DNA from: Gammaproteobacteria bacterium
GTDB lineage: Bacteria > Pseudomonadota > Gammaproteobacteria > SZUA-229
Direction: 5' to 3'
DNA: 57,018 bases
Assembly: GCA_029882215.1 (NCBI GenBank)
Contig: JAOULC010000020.1
Location: 1 to 57,018 of the forward strand
Shown: in pieces, positions 8,214-16,654 of the stretch
Numbering within the stretch: position 1 is the first letter of the stretch
Layout: each line of letters opens with the position of its first letter
Notes under the pieces: generated by a model
Told to the model about the DNA's origin: nothing
The model's database searches: none
Seen by the model: the letters and a program-made list of their open reading frames with translations, nothing else
Program-made: the position numbers and the translations under genes

Positions 8214-8483
8214 TTATCTGTTACCGGCTCTTATCCACAAATAAAATAAAAATAGATGCAGGATAGTAAAGCCCAGCAGGGTACTGAAAACAGAGATGAT
8301 GGCGATTTCTATACCGTAAATTAAATAACAACAGATGCCAAGAAGCCCTGTGCCTGTCAGTGTGCCAATCAATATAGAAATGAGACGTTTTTTATTAAGT
8401 TCTATCATGCAGATGTCCGGCTGTTTTTTAAGTTGCGATATTATATTATTTTTAATTGTGTGGAATAATAAACCTGACTTCAT
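8214..8483 (-). CDS. Two-segment membrane protein, unknown
   Basis: An 89-residue hydrophobic protein with two membrane segments (ISILIGTLTGTGLLGICCYLIYG and IAIISVFSTLLGFTILHLFLFYLWI) and a short basic C-terminus. The start is uncertain: ATG 8483 or the internal ATG 8408 (MIELNKKRL), neither with a strong ribosome binding site. It is divergent from the 57-residue gene beginning at 8506, with 22 bp between them. The family is not recognised. Confidence 0.5.
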   Translation of the reverse strand: MKSGLLFHTIKNNIISQLKKQPDICMIELNKKRLISILIGTLTGTGLLGICCYLIYGIEIAIISVFSTLLGFTILHLFLFYLWIRAGNR

Positions 8484-8505
8484 TTAACGCTATTGAAGGG
8501 ATATT

Positions 8506-8679
8506 GTGAATAATATAATAGGTAAAAAATTCGTGATTTCAGGTATGAGCATTGAAATTATATCTGAGAAAGGTGATAAGTGGGAGGCCCGCAATACAAC
8601 AACCAATAAAATTGTCCTGTTTGATAAAACTATGTTTGAAAAAGCAATAAAGCTCGGTAAGACGGAGCACATTAACTAA
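8506..8679 (+). CDS. 57-residue conserved-looking small protein, GTG start
   Basis: Starting at GTG 8506 with GAAGGG five bases upstream, the frame encodes 57 residues. Segments include KKFVISGMSIEIIS, EKGDKWEARNTTTNKIVLF and DKTMFEKAIKLGKTEHIN, a balanced soluble composition with no rare-codon stretch. The alternation VISGMSIEIISEKGDKWEARN suggests a small beta-rich fold. It is too short for usual gene cut-offs and its non-ATG start makes it easy to miss. No function can be assigned. Confidence 0.65.
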   Translation: MNNIIGKKFVISGMSIEIISEKGDKWEARNTTTNKIVLFDKTMFEKAIKLGKTEHIN

Positions 8680-8759
8680 TTGAGAGATTATTTTCAGTTT
8701 GTCCATCTGATAAATAGCAGCGGATGTCATGGAGCTCTGAGATATTTCTACATTAACAG

Positions 8760-9575
8760 TTACTCAGGCTCTGAATAGCGGGTGGCTGATTGAGCATCAG
8801 CAGATAGCTGCTTAATTTTCTCGTTACAGGATACGATCGTTCTGGCCATGTTGCCGATTAAAGCCTGAACGGTTAGCGGTCTGGCTGTTAATAAATCACG
8901 AAAGTTGTCGCTTTTAACCACGATGACTTCACAATAGCTTGTTGCGACAACACTGGCGTTACGCTTTGTATTAGTCAGAGCGGCTATTGCACCAAAAATC
9001 TCATCTTTTTTAACTGTGCCGACTTCAGTGTTATCAAGCAGTACTTTTGTCGTGCCTGACATTAGCGTATAAACTTCATGGCCTTCAGTGTTTTGCTCAA
9101 TAATGGTGTCACCTTTATTGTAATAACGAAACTCAGGTGTAAAATCGATATCCTGATGGTTAAAGTGACACATTAATAACTGATAGCTTTGACTAAGGCA
9201 GGAGAGGAATTGATTCCATTTGAGGAATTTACTTTTATCTTTATATACTGAGTCAATGAACGTCTGGCCGTCATACTCATCGACGATTACCGCAAAGTCA
9301 TTTTTATATGTTGTTATCTTTTTTTGTAGTAAGCCATCCAGCCCTACAAGGTCACCTTGCTCGTAATTGACGATGAGCTGATCGTCATAAAATTCGCCAA
9401 TGACGCCGCTTTTAATCAGATAGACAGATTTGGATTGAGGATTTATCGGAGTGGAAGCGGTAACCGTTAAGTTGCTTGATTTTACAGAACAATTATTAAT
9501 AAGGTCCGGAGCTAGCGAGTGGCAGGTCTGCCATAAAGCCAGGCATGATTCGGGTATTTCAGAGTTATGATACAT
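8760..9575 (-). CDS. Double cyclic-nucleotide-binding domain protein without DNA-binding domain
   Basis: From ATG 9575 (MYHNSEIPES) this is 271 residues; the frame is open further upstream but that part is hydrophobic and atypical, so I prefer the inner start. Two cNMP-binding folds can be read. The first is degenerate (VYLIKSGVIGEFYDDQLIVNY, GDLVGLDGLL). The second is regular (YYNKGDTIIEQNTEGHEVYT, TTKVLLDNTEVGTVKKDEIF, GAIAALTNTKRNASVVA). The usual phosphate-cassette glutamate-arginine pair is not obvious: GAIAALTNTKR replaces GELALL-x-x-x-R. No C-terminal helix-turn-helix of the Crp type is present. It is probably a cytoplasmic sensor or regulatory subunit; the ligand is unknown. Confidence 0.7.
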   Translation of the reverse strand: MYHNSEIPESCLALWQTCHSLAPDLINNCSVKSSNLTVTASTPINPQSKSVYLIKSGVIGEFYDDQLIVNYEQGDLVGLDGLLQKKITTYKNDFAVIVDEYDGQTFIDSVYKDKSKFLKWNQFLSCLSQSYQLLMCHFNHQDIDFTPEFRYYNKGDTIIEQNTEGHEVYTLMSGTTKVLLDNTEVGTVKKDEIFGAIAALTNTKRNASVVATSYCEVIVVKSDNFRDLLTARPLTVQALIGNMARTIVSCNEKIKQLSADAQSATRYSEPE

Positions 9576-9818
9576 AAATATTCTACAATAATTCAAAGTA
9601 CTAAGAAGATAATAGCAAAGAAATATGAAGAAAATATGGAGATTGATTGTGTAATTGATGATTGAGCAAGAAATGCTCTGACTTGAGGTAATTTGTAAAG
9701 CTGAAATTATGCATTTTTTTACCTTAGCGGCACTGCAAATGACTAGCAATCAGGGTAATATTCAACTGACTTAACTGCGTTGAGTTAAAAAATAACAAGG
9801 AAATGTGCAGGTGGAAAT

Positions 9819-10769
9819 ATGAAAATAAAAGTAATCTTGTTACTGGCTGGCTTTGTTACTACATCTGGCAGTGCTTACGCTGGTGAATTTAGTAATCGTT
9901 TTATGCCTAATGATATGAATTATGCCTTGTCTCAATGGACGGCCGACGATGAATGGGCTGCTGAAGTGCAGTATTCATTTAAGTATATATTTTATAACTG
10001 TATTTTACATAATGAAAAAGATCTTTTTGGTTGTGATAAGAATGCGAAAGGGAAAGCACATCTTTATCTGAAATACACCGGTGAATTTGACTTCTACGCA
10101 GGCAGTCGTGAGTCAGGGCCAGTGATTAACAGAACCAGTAATATTGCACTGCAGCTGCGCTGGGATATGCAGGATTCTTCGAAATTTATCAAATATATTG
10201 AATGGTATGATATTGGATTTGAGCACCGTTCAGATGGTCAGGTCACCGATGCTAACCTGACAGATGATGATCCTTTGTCCGCGACATTCGGTCAGTATCT
10301 GGCTGAAATTGAATATCAAAATGATAATCATGAATATTTTGATACCCTCAGCCGGGGTGCCGATTATATCAGTTTGTCTTTCGGCGGACCGCTGTCAGAG
10401 TCAGTTAACTATTCTTTCAAATATAAAATTTATGACAGTGGAGAAGAGTCTAATATTACCTGGGGTGAGCTGGCGGGCACGGATACAGACTTTGCAGATT
10501 ATGACCTTCTGACTTTCTCTTTATCAAAAAAAATCAGCACAGGAAATAAATACGCCGGAAACATACTGACGTTGACAGCCGATTACACGGCTGGCCGTGG
10601 TGGTATGGATACCGATTCTATAGATATTAGTCTGATCATTCCTTTGAAGTCAGAAGATGGCTGGGATATACCGCTGTTAATCAGAGCGCACGCCGGTCCA
10701 ATGGACAGGCTGTCTGATTACACCCGGTCCAGAGATTCTGTCGGCGTTGGACTGGCATTTTCATTTTGA
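9819..10769 (+). CDS. PldA-like outer-membrane phospholipase A family protein
   Basis: A 316-residue beta-barrel protein with a signal peptide cleaved after SGSAYA, alternating barrel strands and a C-terminal phenylalanine (GVGLAFSF). The region DIGFEHRSDGQ matches the OMPLA active-site strand (NHQSNG in Escherichia coli), giving His136 and Ser138. The later SRGADYISL lines up with SRSWNRLY, placing Asp182 where OMPLA has Asn156. A His-Ser-Asp triad is therefore predicted instead of His-Ser-Asn, if the alignment is right. Outer-membrane phospholipase A hydrolyses phospholipids in the outer leaflet. AGGTGG lies five bases before ATG 9819, and a terminator follows. Confidence 0.65.
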   Translation: MKIKVILLLAGFVTTSGSAYAGEFSNRFMPNDMNYALSQWTADDEWAAEVQYSFKYIFYNCILHNEKDLFGCDKNAKGKAHLYLKYTGEFDFYAGSRESGPVINRTSNIALQLRWDMQDSSKFIKYIEWYDIGFEHRSDGQVTDANLTDDDPLSATFGQYLAEIEYQNDNHEYFDTLSRGADYISLSFGGPLSESVNYSFKYKIYDSGEESNITWGELAGTDTDFADYDLLTFSLSKKISTGNKYAGNILTLTADYTAGRGGMDTDSIDISLIIPLKSEDGWDIPLLIRAHAGPMDRLSDYTRSRDSVGVGLAFSF

Positions 10770-10789
10770 GATCTGTATTACTAGCAATA

Positions 10790-10818
10790 GGGCGGAGCAA
10801 GAAATTTGTCCGCCTTTT
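10790..10818 (+). terminator. Rho-independent terminator after PldA-like gene
   Basis: GGCGGA (10791-10796) pairs with TCCGCC (10809-10814), followed by TTTT. It lies about 20 bp after the stop codon. Confidence 0.7.
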
Positions 10819-11016
10819 AATTTCTCATAGTCCTTATTCATCGAGTTCCTAATCATTACGCCAATAATATCGGCTTTACGTCTATTATAGCCAGACGCAC
10901 TGGCGGTAAGGGTACTGATAGATTTTACTACCAGTCAGAGCCTGAAAGGGTTAGTGCCAGTAATGAGGTTTCTTGAAAAGAATAGTCAATATGTCATTTT
11001 AATATTTTTTAATAAG

Positions 11017-11925
11017 TTAAGGTTTAAAGTCATCCCAATAAGGCGGATCGTTAATTTTTTCTTTCAGAAAATCTACAAAGAACCTGATTTTTGCCGGTAA
11101 ATAGTGCCTTGATGAGTAGATTGCATAGATATCGAGATTTAATGATTCATAGTCGTCGAGCACAGTTAATAAATCACCACGGCGTATAGCATCACTGGCT
11201 ATAAAGGTTGGCATGATAGTGATGCCCATTCCGTTGATTGCAGCCTCTAATAAAACTTCTGGGTTATTTGAAGTCATCACAGGCGACACTTTTACAGAAT
11301 AATCCTTAGCATTCTTAAAAAGTGGCCACACAGCACCTGTTGTATATGAATAAAGTAAACAGGCGTGGTTTTTTAGATCATCAGGACTGCTTAATAGCGG
11401 GCTGGATTTTAAATAAGCCGGTGAAGCGGCTAATATATGCCGGCAGCTTGCAAGTCGTCGGGCAACCAGATCAGAGTCTTCTATTTTGGTGACGCGTATT
11501 GCCAGATCATACGCTTCATAAACCATATCAACATAACGATCAGTGACCATCAGGTCAATCTTGACGTCAGGATAAGCTTTTGTGAAATCATAAATTATTG
11601 GCACAAGATGGCGCTCAGCAAATACACTGGGAGCACTGATACGTAATGTTCCTTTTGGGGTGCCACTGAAACCGGAAACCATGTTATCAGCTTCTTCTAA
11701 GTGATGTAAGATGTCTTTGCAGCGGGCAAAGTACATACGGCCCGCTTCGGTTGTACTGACATGACGCGTAGTCCGGTTAAGCAGACGACCGCCAAGGTGT
11801 TCCTCGAGTTGTGCTACATACTGACTGGCGGCAGCGCGTGAAATTCCCATACGCTCACTGGCCGCTGTAAAACTGCCGGTTTCGACGACATTCACATATA
11901 CTTTTATGCGCGTTAACTTATCCAT
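11017..11925 (-). CDS. LysR-family transcriptional regulator
   Basis: A 302-residue LysR protein. The N-terminal winged helix-turn-helix reads GSFTAASERMGISRAAASQYVAQLE; the C-terminal substrate-binding domain includes GTLRISAPSVFAERHLVP and ARRLASCRHILAASPAYL. It belongs to the DsdC/YhcS-like large LysR subgroup by look. It is divergent from the O-methyltransferase gene with 115 bp between them, the usual arrangement for a LysR protein controlling its neighbour. The inducer is unknown. Confidence 0.9.
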   Translation of the reverse strand: MDKLTRIKVYVNVVETGSFTAASERMGISRAAASQYVAQLEEHLGGRLLNRTTRHVSTTEAGRMYFARCKDILHHLEEADNMVSGFSGTPKGTLRISAPSVFAERHLVPIIYDFTKAYPDVKIDLMVTDRYVDMVYEAYDLAIRVTKIEDSDLVARRLASCRHILAASPAYLKSSPLLSSPDDLKNHACLLYSYTTGAVWPLFKNAKDYSVKVSPVMTSNNPEVLLEAAINGMGITIMPTFIASDAIRRGDLLTVLDDYESLNLDIYAIYSSRHYLPAKIRFFVDFLKEKINDPPYWDDFKP

Positions 11926-12040
11926 GGCATCACCATTGTAAATAAATCATTAACAATCTATCAGTATTATCCGTATTTATAGACTAATTTATGCTGGTTA
12001 TAGTAACTCCCTCTACTATAAGACTAAAGGGAATAAGGCC

Positions 12041-13117
12041 ATGAGAACCGAAGTGTTAAGTCCTAAATCACAGCATGATGTTCAGCTAAATAACAGCGTC
12101 GAACTGAATCCCGATCACATTATGCAAACAGCTACCGCATTCTGGTCATCCAAAGTATTGTTAACCGCCGTCGAATTTGATTTATTTACCGTACTCGATC
12201 AGACCGCAATGACCGCTGAACAGCTTGGGAAAAAACTGGGACTACACCCAAGAGGTATTTATGACTTTTTTGATGCACTGGTTGCCTCTGGTTTTCTCGA
12301 GCGGCAAGGTGATGGCCCGTCTGGTAAGTATAAAAATACGCCGAACAGTTCTGCATTTCTCAATAAAAACAGTCGTCTGTATATTGGTGGTATGCCAGAG
12401 ATGCTGAATAACCGCTTGTTTGGATTCTGGAATAATCTGGGTGAAGCTTTAAAGACAGGGCAGCCACAAAATGAAATTAAGCATAATGGTAAACCGATAT
12501 TTGAAGAACTGTATTCCGATGAGGTCAGGCTCGGCCAGTTTCTTGATGCGATGACAGGGTTCCAGGCGGCTAACTTTCAGATATTAGGTGAAAAATTTCA
12601 TTTTGAAAATTACACAGCAGTCAGCGATATCGGCGGGGCACTGGCTTTGCTGTCACGCATCATTGCACGACAACATCCACATCTTCAGTTTAACAGCCTT
12701 GATTTGCCACAGGTGCTGCCACTGGCGCAGGAGCAGATCGAAAAGGATGGCTTAACAGATCGCATAACAGCAACAGGCGGTGACTTCTTTGCTGATGATT
12801 TCCCAAAATCGGATGTTATTACGATGGGTAATATTCTGCATGACTGGAATCTGCAAAACAAAAAAATACTGATTAAAAAAGCCTATGATGCTTTACCTGA
12901 AGGCGGTGTGCTTATCGCAATAGAAAATCTGATTGATGATGCCCGGCGGGAAAATCTTTTTGGCATGCTGATGTCATTAAATATGCTGATCGAGTTTGGC
13001 GATGCTTTTGATTATAGCGGACAAGATTTCCGTGACTGGTGCAAAGAGGCAGGCTTTAAACATTTTGAAATGATACACCTTGCCGGTCCGTCAAGTGCCG
13101 CCATCGCCTACAAATAA
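12041..13117 (+). CDS. SAM-dependent O-methyltransferase (acetylserotonin O-methyltransferase-like)
   Basis: A 358-residue protein with a winged-helix dimerisation domain (about 25-110: LTAVEFDLFTVLDQTAMTAEQLGKKLGL) and a class I methyltransferase domain. The SAM motif I is DIGGALALLSRI, where the canonical DxGGGxG has lost later glycines. Motif GGDFFADDFPKSDVITMGNILHDW carries the histidine that acts as catalytic base in plant-type O-methyltransferases. Family members methylate hydroxyls on small aromatic or polyketide substrates. It is divergent from a LysR gene that probably controls it, and a terminator follows. The substrate cannot be read from sequence. Confidence 0.85.
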   Translation: MRTEVLSPKSQHDVQLNNSVELNPDHIMQTATAFWSSKVLLTAVEFDLFTVLDQTAMTAEQLGKKLGLHPRGIYDFFDALVASGFLERQGDGPSGKYKNTPNSSAFLNKNSRLYIGGMPEMLNNRLFGFWNNLGEALKTGQPQNEIKHNGKPIFEELYSDEVRLGQFLDAMTGFQAANFQILGEKFHFENYTAVSDIGGALALLSRIIARQHPHLQFNSLDLPQVLPLAQEQIEKDGLTDRITATGGDFFADDFPKSDVITMGNILHDWNLQNKKILIKKAYDALPEGGVLIAIENLIDDARRENLFGMLMSLNMLIEFGDAFDYSGQDFRDWCKEAGFKHFEMIHLAGPSSAAIAYK

Positions 13118-13128
13118 TCAGTCCTGAT

Positions 13129-13158
13129 AAAGGCAGGTAAATAATACCGGCCTTTTTT
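13129..13158 (+). terminator. Terminator after O-methyltransferase
   Basis: AAAGGC-A-GGTA pairs with TACC-G-GCCTTT around the loop AATAA, ending in six T residues. It lies 12 bp after the stop. Confidence 0.75.
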
Positions 13159-13179
13159 AATGCCACTAGCGGAAAGATA

Positions 13180-13917
13180 TTATTTAGCAGGCGGCAAGGT
13201 TTGCAGATAGGCGAGCAAATCCAGTTGTTGTTGCAGGTTTATTTTGCCCAGCATATGCGGCATGGGATCTCCCATAACAAAAGCATCAGGATGGCCATTT
13301 CTTAACTTGTGCATGGCCTCCCAGGGGTTTTTATTTGCCAGTGTTCCCATGTACTCAGGCTTGTTTCGGCTGCCAAAATTTCGTTTCAGACCCTGACTGC
13401 CATGACACTCCTTACATGACTGGTTATAACGTTTTTTACCATTGAGAATGTTGCCGATAACTTTATTGCTATCGGGCCTGAAATAGTGACGAATATCAAC
13501 CTGACCTGAGGAGACAAAAGCGCTCAGTCGTAATAAACCATAATCAAGCATGACTTCATCATAACGGTGTGTTTTATTTTTCAAAATTGCCATTACTTCG
13601 TCGATGCTGCGTCCGGCACTGTCACTAATGCCCCTGATGCCTGTAAAGTGACTACCGCTTGCGTAGGCGCCTTTATCACCGAGATAATCCCAGCCATGAC
13701 ATTCTTTGCAACGCCACGTGTTGGCACCTTTCTGTCGTCCGGCTGAAGGGTATGAAGGGTGAGTGGTAGCGGGTTTTTTCAGGCCGATCTCCTGCCACCA
13801 TTTGTCATACAGGCGGCCTCCTTCTGAGATGAAGTCAGCATCCTCTGCATGACTGTTTACAGGAGAAAAGACGGTAGTTAATAAAATGAATAAAGATAAG
13901 CTTTTAAAAGAAAACAT
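13180..13917 (-). CDS. Secreted dihaem cytochrome c
   Basis: A 245-residue periplasmic protein with a signal peptide (LSLFILLTTVFSPVNSHA) and two haem c motifs, both CKECH (residues 70-74 and 168-172). Methionines in PMPHMLG near the C-terminus are candidate axial ligands. ATG 13917 is preceded by a perfect AGGAGG, so I chose it over the ATG seven codons upstream. The gene stands alone, convergent with the O-methyltransferase, so an electron-transfer partner is not suggested by context. Confidence 0.88.
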   Translation of the reverse strand: MFSFKSLSLFILLTTVFSPVNSHAEDADFISEGGRLYDKWWQEIGLKKPATTHPSYPSAGRQKGANTWRCKECHGWDYLGDKGAYASGSHFTGIRGISDSAGRSIDEVMAILKNKTHRYDEVMLDYGLLRLSAFVSSGQVDIRHYFRPDSNKVIGNILNGKKRYNQSCKECHGSQGLKRNFGSRNKPEYMGTLANKNPWEAMHKLRNGHPDAFVMGDPMPHMLGKINLQQQLDLLAYLQTLPPAK

Positions 13918-14075
13918 GTTGCCTCCTTTTGATGACACACGGATTGTGTCATTGAATGATTATAGGCTTATTGAATAAATTTACAAATGTAAGGCAGTGA
14001 TAGCTGTGTTATTTAGTGAGTGATAAAGATTTAATGATAAAAGTATGATCTGTCTGTGAATAATTTTATACTTAT

Positions 14076-14834
14076 ATGACGATGAAAAAAAAGCAATCAC
14101 AAATACTTTGTCTGGCTATTATGCTGATATTCTGTTTATCGGCATGCAGCGAAAAGTTTTCCAGGGCGACGCAGGCGGCTATTAAGCATCCATCGAACTG
14201 GGGTCCATTGCTGGCAGCTACAATCATAGCGGCTGCTGATAAAGATGTTGAAATATCAGACTGGGCACAACGTGAAACTCCTGTCTTTGGTTCTATGCGA
14301 AGTGCGGAAAATGCCAGCGACAGCCTGGTTGACTCACTGGTGATTTCAGCTGGAGTGAGTGCATTGTTTATTGCTGACCATTCTAACGGATCTGATATGC
14401 TTTCAACTAATGCGGAAACCTTCTTCGTTGAGGCTATAGGCTTATCTGCCAACTCGGTGATTACCAGCGGTGTTAAATCAGCAACAGACCGGACTCGCCC
14501 CAACCATTACGACCAGCGCAGCTTTCCGTCCGGTCACACTTCGAAAGCATTTGCCGCTGCAAAATTTACTGAACATAATATTCAGCAACTAGAATTAAAT
14601 GACAATACTAAAAAATATTTCGACTGGATATTTAATAGTGCAGCGTATGCAACTGGCTGGGCACGAGTTGAATCCGGCTGGCATTATCCCGCCGATGTGC
14701 TGGCAGGTGCAGCGGTAGGAGGTATAGTAGCCAGTATTTTTACGGATATGTACCTGCAGAACAGTGAAACTGTCACAATGGATATAGAGTTATCACGGGA
14801 TACTCAGAAAGTTGCTTTTAGTTTGAGTTTTTAA
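14076..14834 (+). CDS. PAP2-family phosphatase lipoprotein
   Basis: A 252-residue protein with a lipoprotein signal (AIMLIFCLSAC, Cys24). It has the three phosphatase motifs of the PAP2 / vanadium haloperoxidase fold: KSATDRTRP, SFPSGH and RVESGWHYPADV. Such enzymes dephosphorylate lipid phosphates such as undecaprenyl pyrophosphate or phosphatidic acid. The lipobox places it at the outer face of a membrane rather than as a six-segment inner-membrane enzyme. The start may be ATG 14076 or ATG 14082. Confidence 0.85.
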   Translation: MTMKKKQSQILCLAIMLIFCLSACSEKFSRATQAAIKHPSNWGPLLAATIIAAADKDVEISDWAQRETPVFGSMRSAENASDSLVDSLVISAGVSALFIADHSNGSDMLSTNAETFFVEAIGLSANSVITSGVKSATDRTRPNHYDQRSFPSGHTSKAFAAAKFTEHNIQQLELNDNTKKYFDWIFNSAAYATGWARVESGWHYPADVLAGAAVGGIVASIFTDMYLQNSETVTMDIELSRDTQKVAFSLSF

Positions 14835-15130
14835 AGCACGCAGAGTAGGCACTGTAATTATATTTTCCGCTAGGAAGCTGAAAAATACTGTTGTATCCAG
14901 GTGAGTGGGCAGATCAGTATAACAACATTAATTTTTTATAAAATCTAAAGCTAATATTGTATCCAGGCTACGGTTGATAAAGTTTATACAGATCGTTTTC
15001 ACCAGTCAGCTTATGTCCTGTAACGACAGTAATCACTGTTCGCCCGGTCTTGAGGCAGGGCAGGTGGACAATGTTAGCTTCTCCGATATTGCTACAGAAG
15101 AGTTTGAAAACCATAGTGTTTTGATAATGA

Positions 15131-16252
15131 TCAAAGGTTTTCTTTAAACTGTTGCTGGATATATTCAACTTCATCAATGTTGCTGATTAAGGCGTTGACA
15201 CAGTCACGGTCGAGGGTTTCGCCGGCCATTGTTTTCAGTGTATTGATCGCTGTTATGTTGTCCCATGCATCTTTATATGAGCGTTTACTGGTGAGTGCAT
15301 CAAACACATCTGCAACGGCAATAATGCGTGCCTCTAAAGGAATTTCATCACCTTTTTTTCCGCAAGGGTAGCCACTGCCATTAACCGCCTCGTGGTGGAA
15401 CTCGGCTATATTGCGCAGCACACTGATATATTCAATGGTACCCAGGTTAAAATTTTCAAGCAGCTCATCAATCATGTCCCGGCCCTTGCGGGCATGGGTT
15501 TGCATGATGGTTTTTTCAGCATCATTCAGTTTTTCCGGTTTTAGCAGAATATTGTCGGGGATACCGATTTTTCCGATGTCATGTAACGGTGAAAACATAA
15601 AGATATGTTCAATGTAACTGTCATCCAAATTGTATTTGTCGGCCAGAGAAGTCGCAATAAGCCGGCTATAACGGGACATGCGATCGAGATGGCTGCCTGT
15701 TTCAGGATCGCGTGTATGAGTAAAGCTGCCGGTGGTTTTGATGGCGGCACTTAATGTCTGGATTGATGCCATCTCGTTAATTACGGATAAGGAAATGATA
15801 TGCCCGTAAATATCAATTTGTTGCAGCACGGATTCAGTAAAGACATCTGTTTCATTGGCGTTAAAAAATATGAAGCCAAAGAATACACCGTTATTGAACA
15901 TCGGCATGGTGTAACTGGCGGCATAGCCCTGACGCCCCAGTCGTTTAGTGTGTTCGTTTTTGCCATTTTCAAAGGTAAGCATGTTGTTAATAACACGCGG
16001 CTTACCTTTTTTGAGAATCTCTTTCAGTGACGGTGCGTCTTCAAGTGAAGACTGATAGTGTTCCAGCGGGTTATCTTTGCCACTGCTGTGTATGTATGTC
16101 TTTAGTATACTGGTTGCAGGGTCGTATATTGCCACTGCGACTCTGGCAATAAAAGGAAAGTTGGCGCGAAGCGAGTTGTGGGCAGATACAAGCTTGTCTT
16201 TCAGCGGGGTGTTACTGCTTAATACCGCGAGTCCATCTGTATGCTCAGTCAT
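15131..16252 (-). CDS. GAF plus HD-GYP cyclic-di-GMP phosphodiesterase
   Basis: A 373-residue protein: an N-terminal GAF domain (about 20-160) and an HD-GYP domain. Signature residues are present: HDIGK at 224-228, HHE at 286-288, the GYP-containing GSGYP at 292-296, and ARIIAVADVFDALTS. HD-GYP enzymes hydrolyse cyclic-di-GMP to pGpG or GMP and often control motility and biofilm. It has no receiver domain, unlike RpfG. AAGGTGA precedes ATG 16252. The ligand of the GAF domain is unknown. Confidence 0.9.
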   Translation of the reverse strand: MTEHTDGLAVLSSNTPLKDKLVSAHNSLRANFPFIARVAVAIYDPATSILKTYIHSSGKDNPLEHYQSSLEDAPSLKEILKKGKPRVINNMLTFENGKNEHTKRLGRQGYAASYTMPMFNNGVFFGFIFFNANETDVFTESVLQQIDIYGHIISLSVINEMASIQTLSAAIKTTGSFTHTRDPETGSHLDRMSRYSRLIATSLADKYNLDDSYIEHIFMFSPLHDIGKIGIPDNILLKPEKLNDAEKTIMQTHARKGRDMIDELLENFNLGTIEYISVLRNIAEFHHEAVNGSGYPCGKKGDEIPLEARIIAVADVFDALTSKRSYKDAWDNITAINTLKTMAGETLDRDCVNALISNIDEVEYIQQQFKENL

Positions 16253-16421
16253 GCTTCACCTTAAATGTTTTATCAGATCGCTGTTCGTTAGTTCAGTATA
16301 GATCAGCAACTACGAGGTTGCTGTTAATACAGGATTAGATAGTTGAAACGGTTTTGAGAAATGCAGGCGAGATAAATTATTTCAAACTACATTTCACATC
16401 AGTAAAAAATAACAGCGAGAT

Positions 16422-16565
16422 TTATTTTCGTATAATAACCAGTATGCCTGCAATCAGTGCCAGTACCCCCATTACCATCGTTTCATATTTAAAACTTAAA
16501 CTAATGATAGAGTTTAAGCCGTTAAGAACTAACCACGCACCTAAAAAATATGGCCACAATTTCAT
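16422..16565 (-). CDS. 47-residue membrane microprotein
   Basis: ATG 16565 is preceded by AGGTGAG at ideal spacing. The 47-residue product starts MKLWPYFLGAWLVLNGLNSI, has a short polar turn (SFKYET) and a second hydrophobic segment (MVMGVLALIAGILVII), ending RK. This predicts two membrane helices in a hairpin. It is shorter than usual gene cut-offs. It ends 142 bp before the start of the GAF/HD-GYP gene and starts 89 bp from the end of the giant gene. The function is unknown. Confidence 0.75.
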   Translation of the reverse strand: MKLWPYFLGAWLVLNGLNSIISLSFKYETMVMGVLALIAGILVIIRK

Positions 16566-16654
16566 TTCTACTCACCTGATTTATTGATTAAAAAAACACA
16601 GATTATAACATTTTAATGTTATCGGATTTAAGTCTAATAGACTTAAATCCGATG

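Noticed and set aside
14968-15177. 69-codon minus-strand frame with TGHKL-like text resembling the end of threonine-synthase-type enzymes
   Set aside because: It overlaps the end of the HD-GYP gene, the resemblance is a few residues only, and there is no ribosome binding site.
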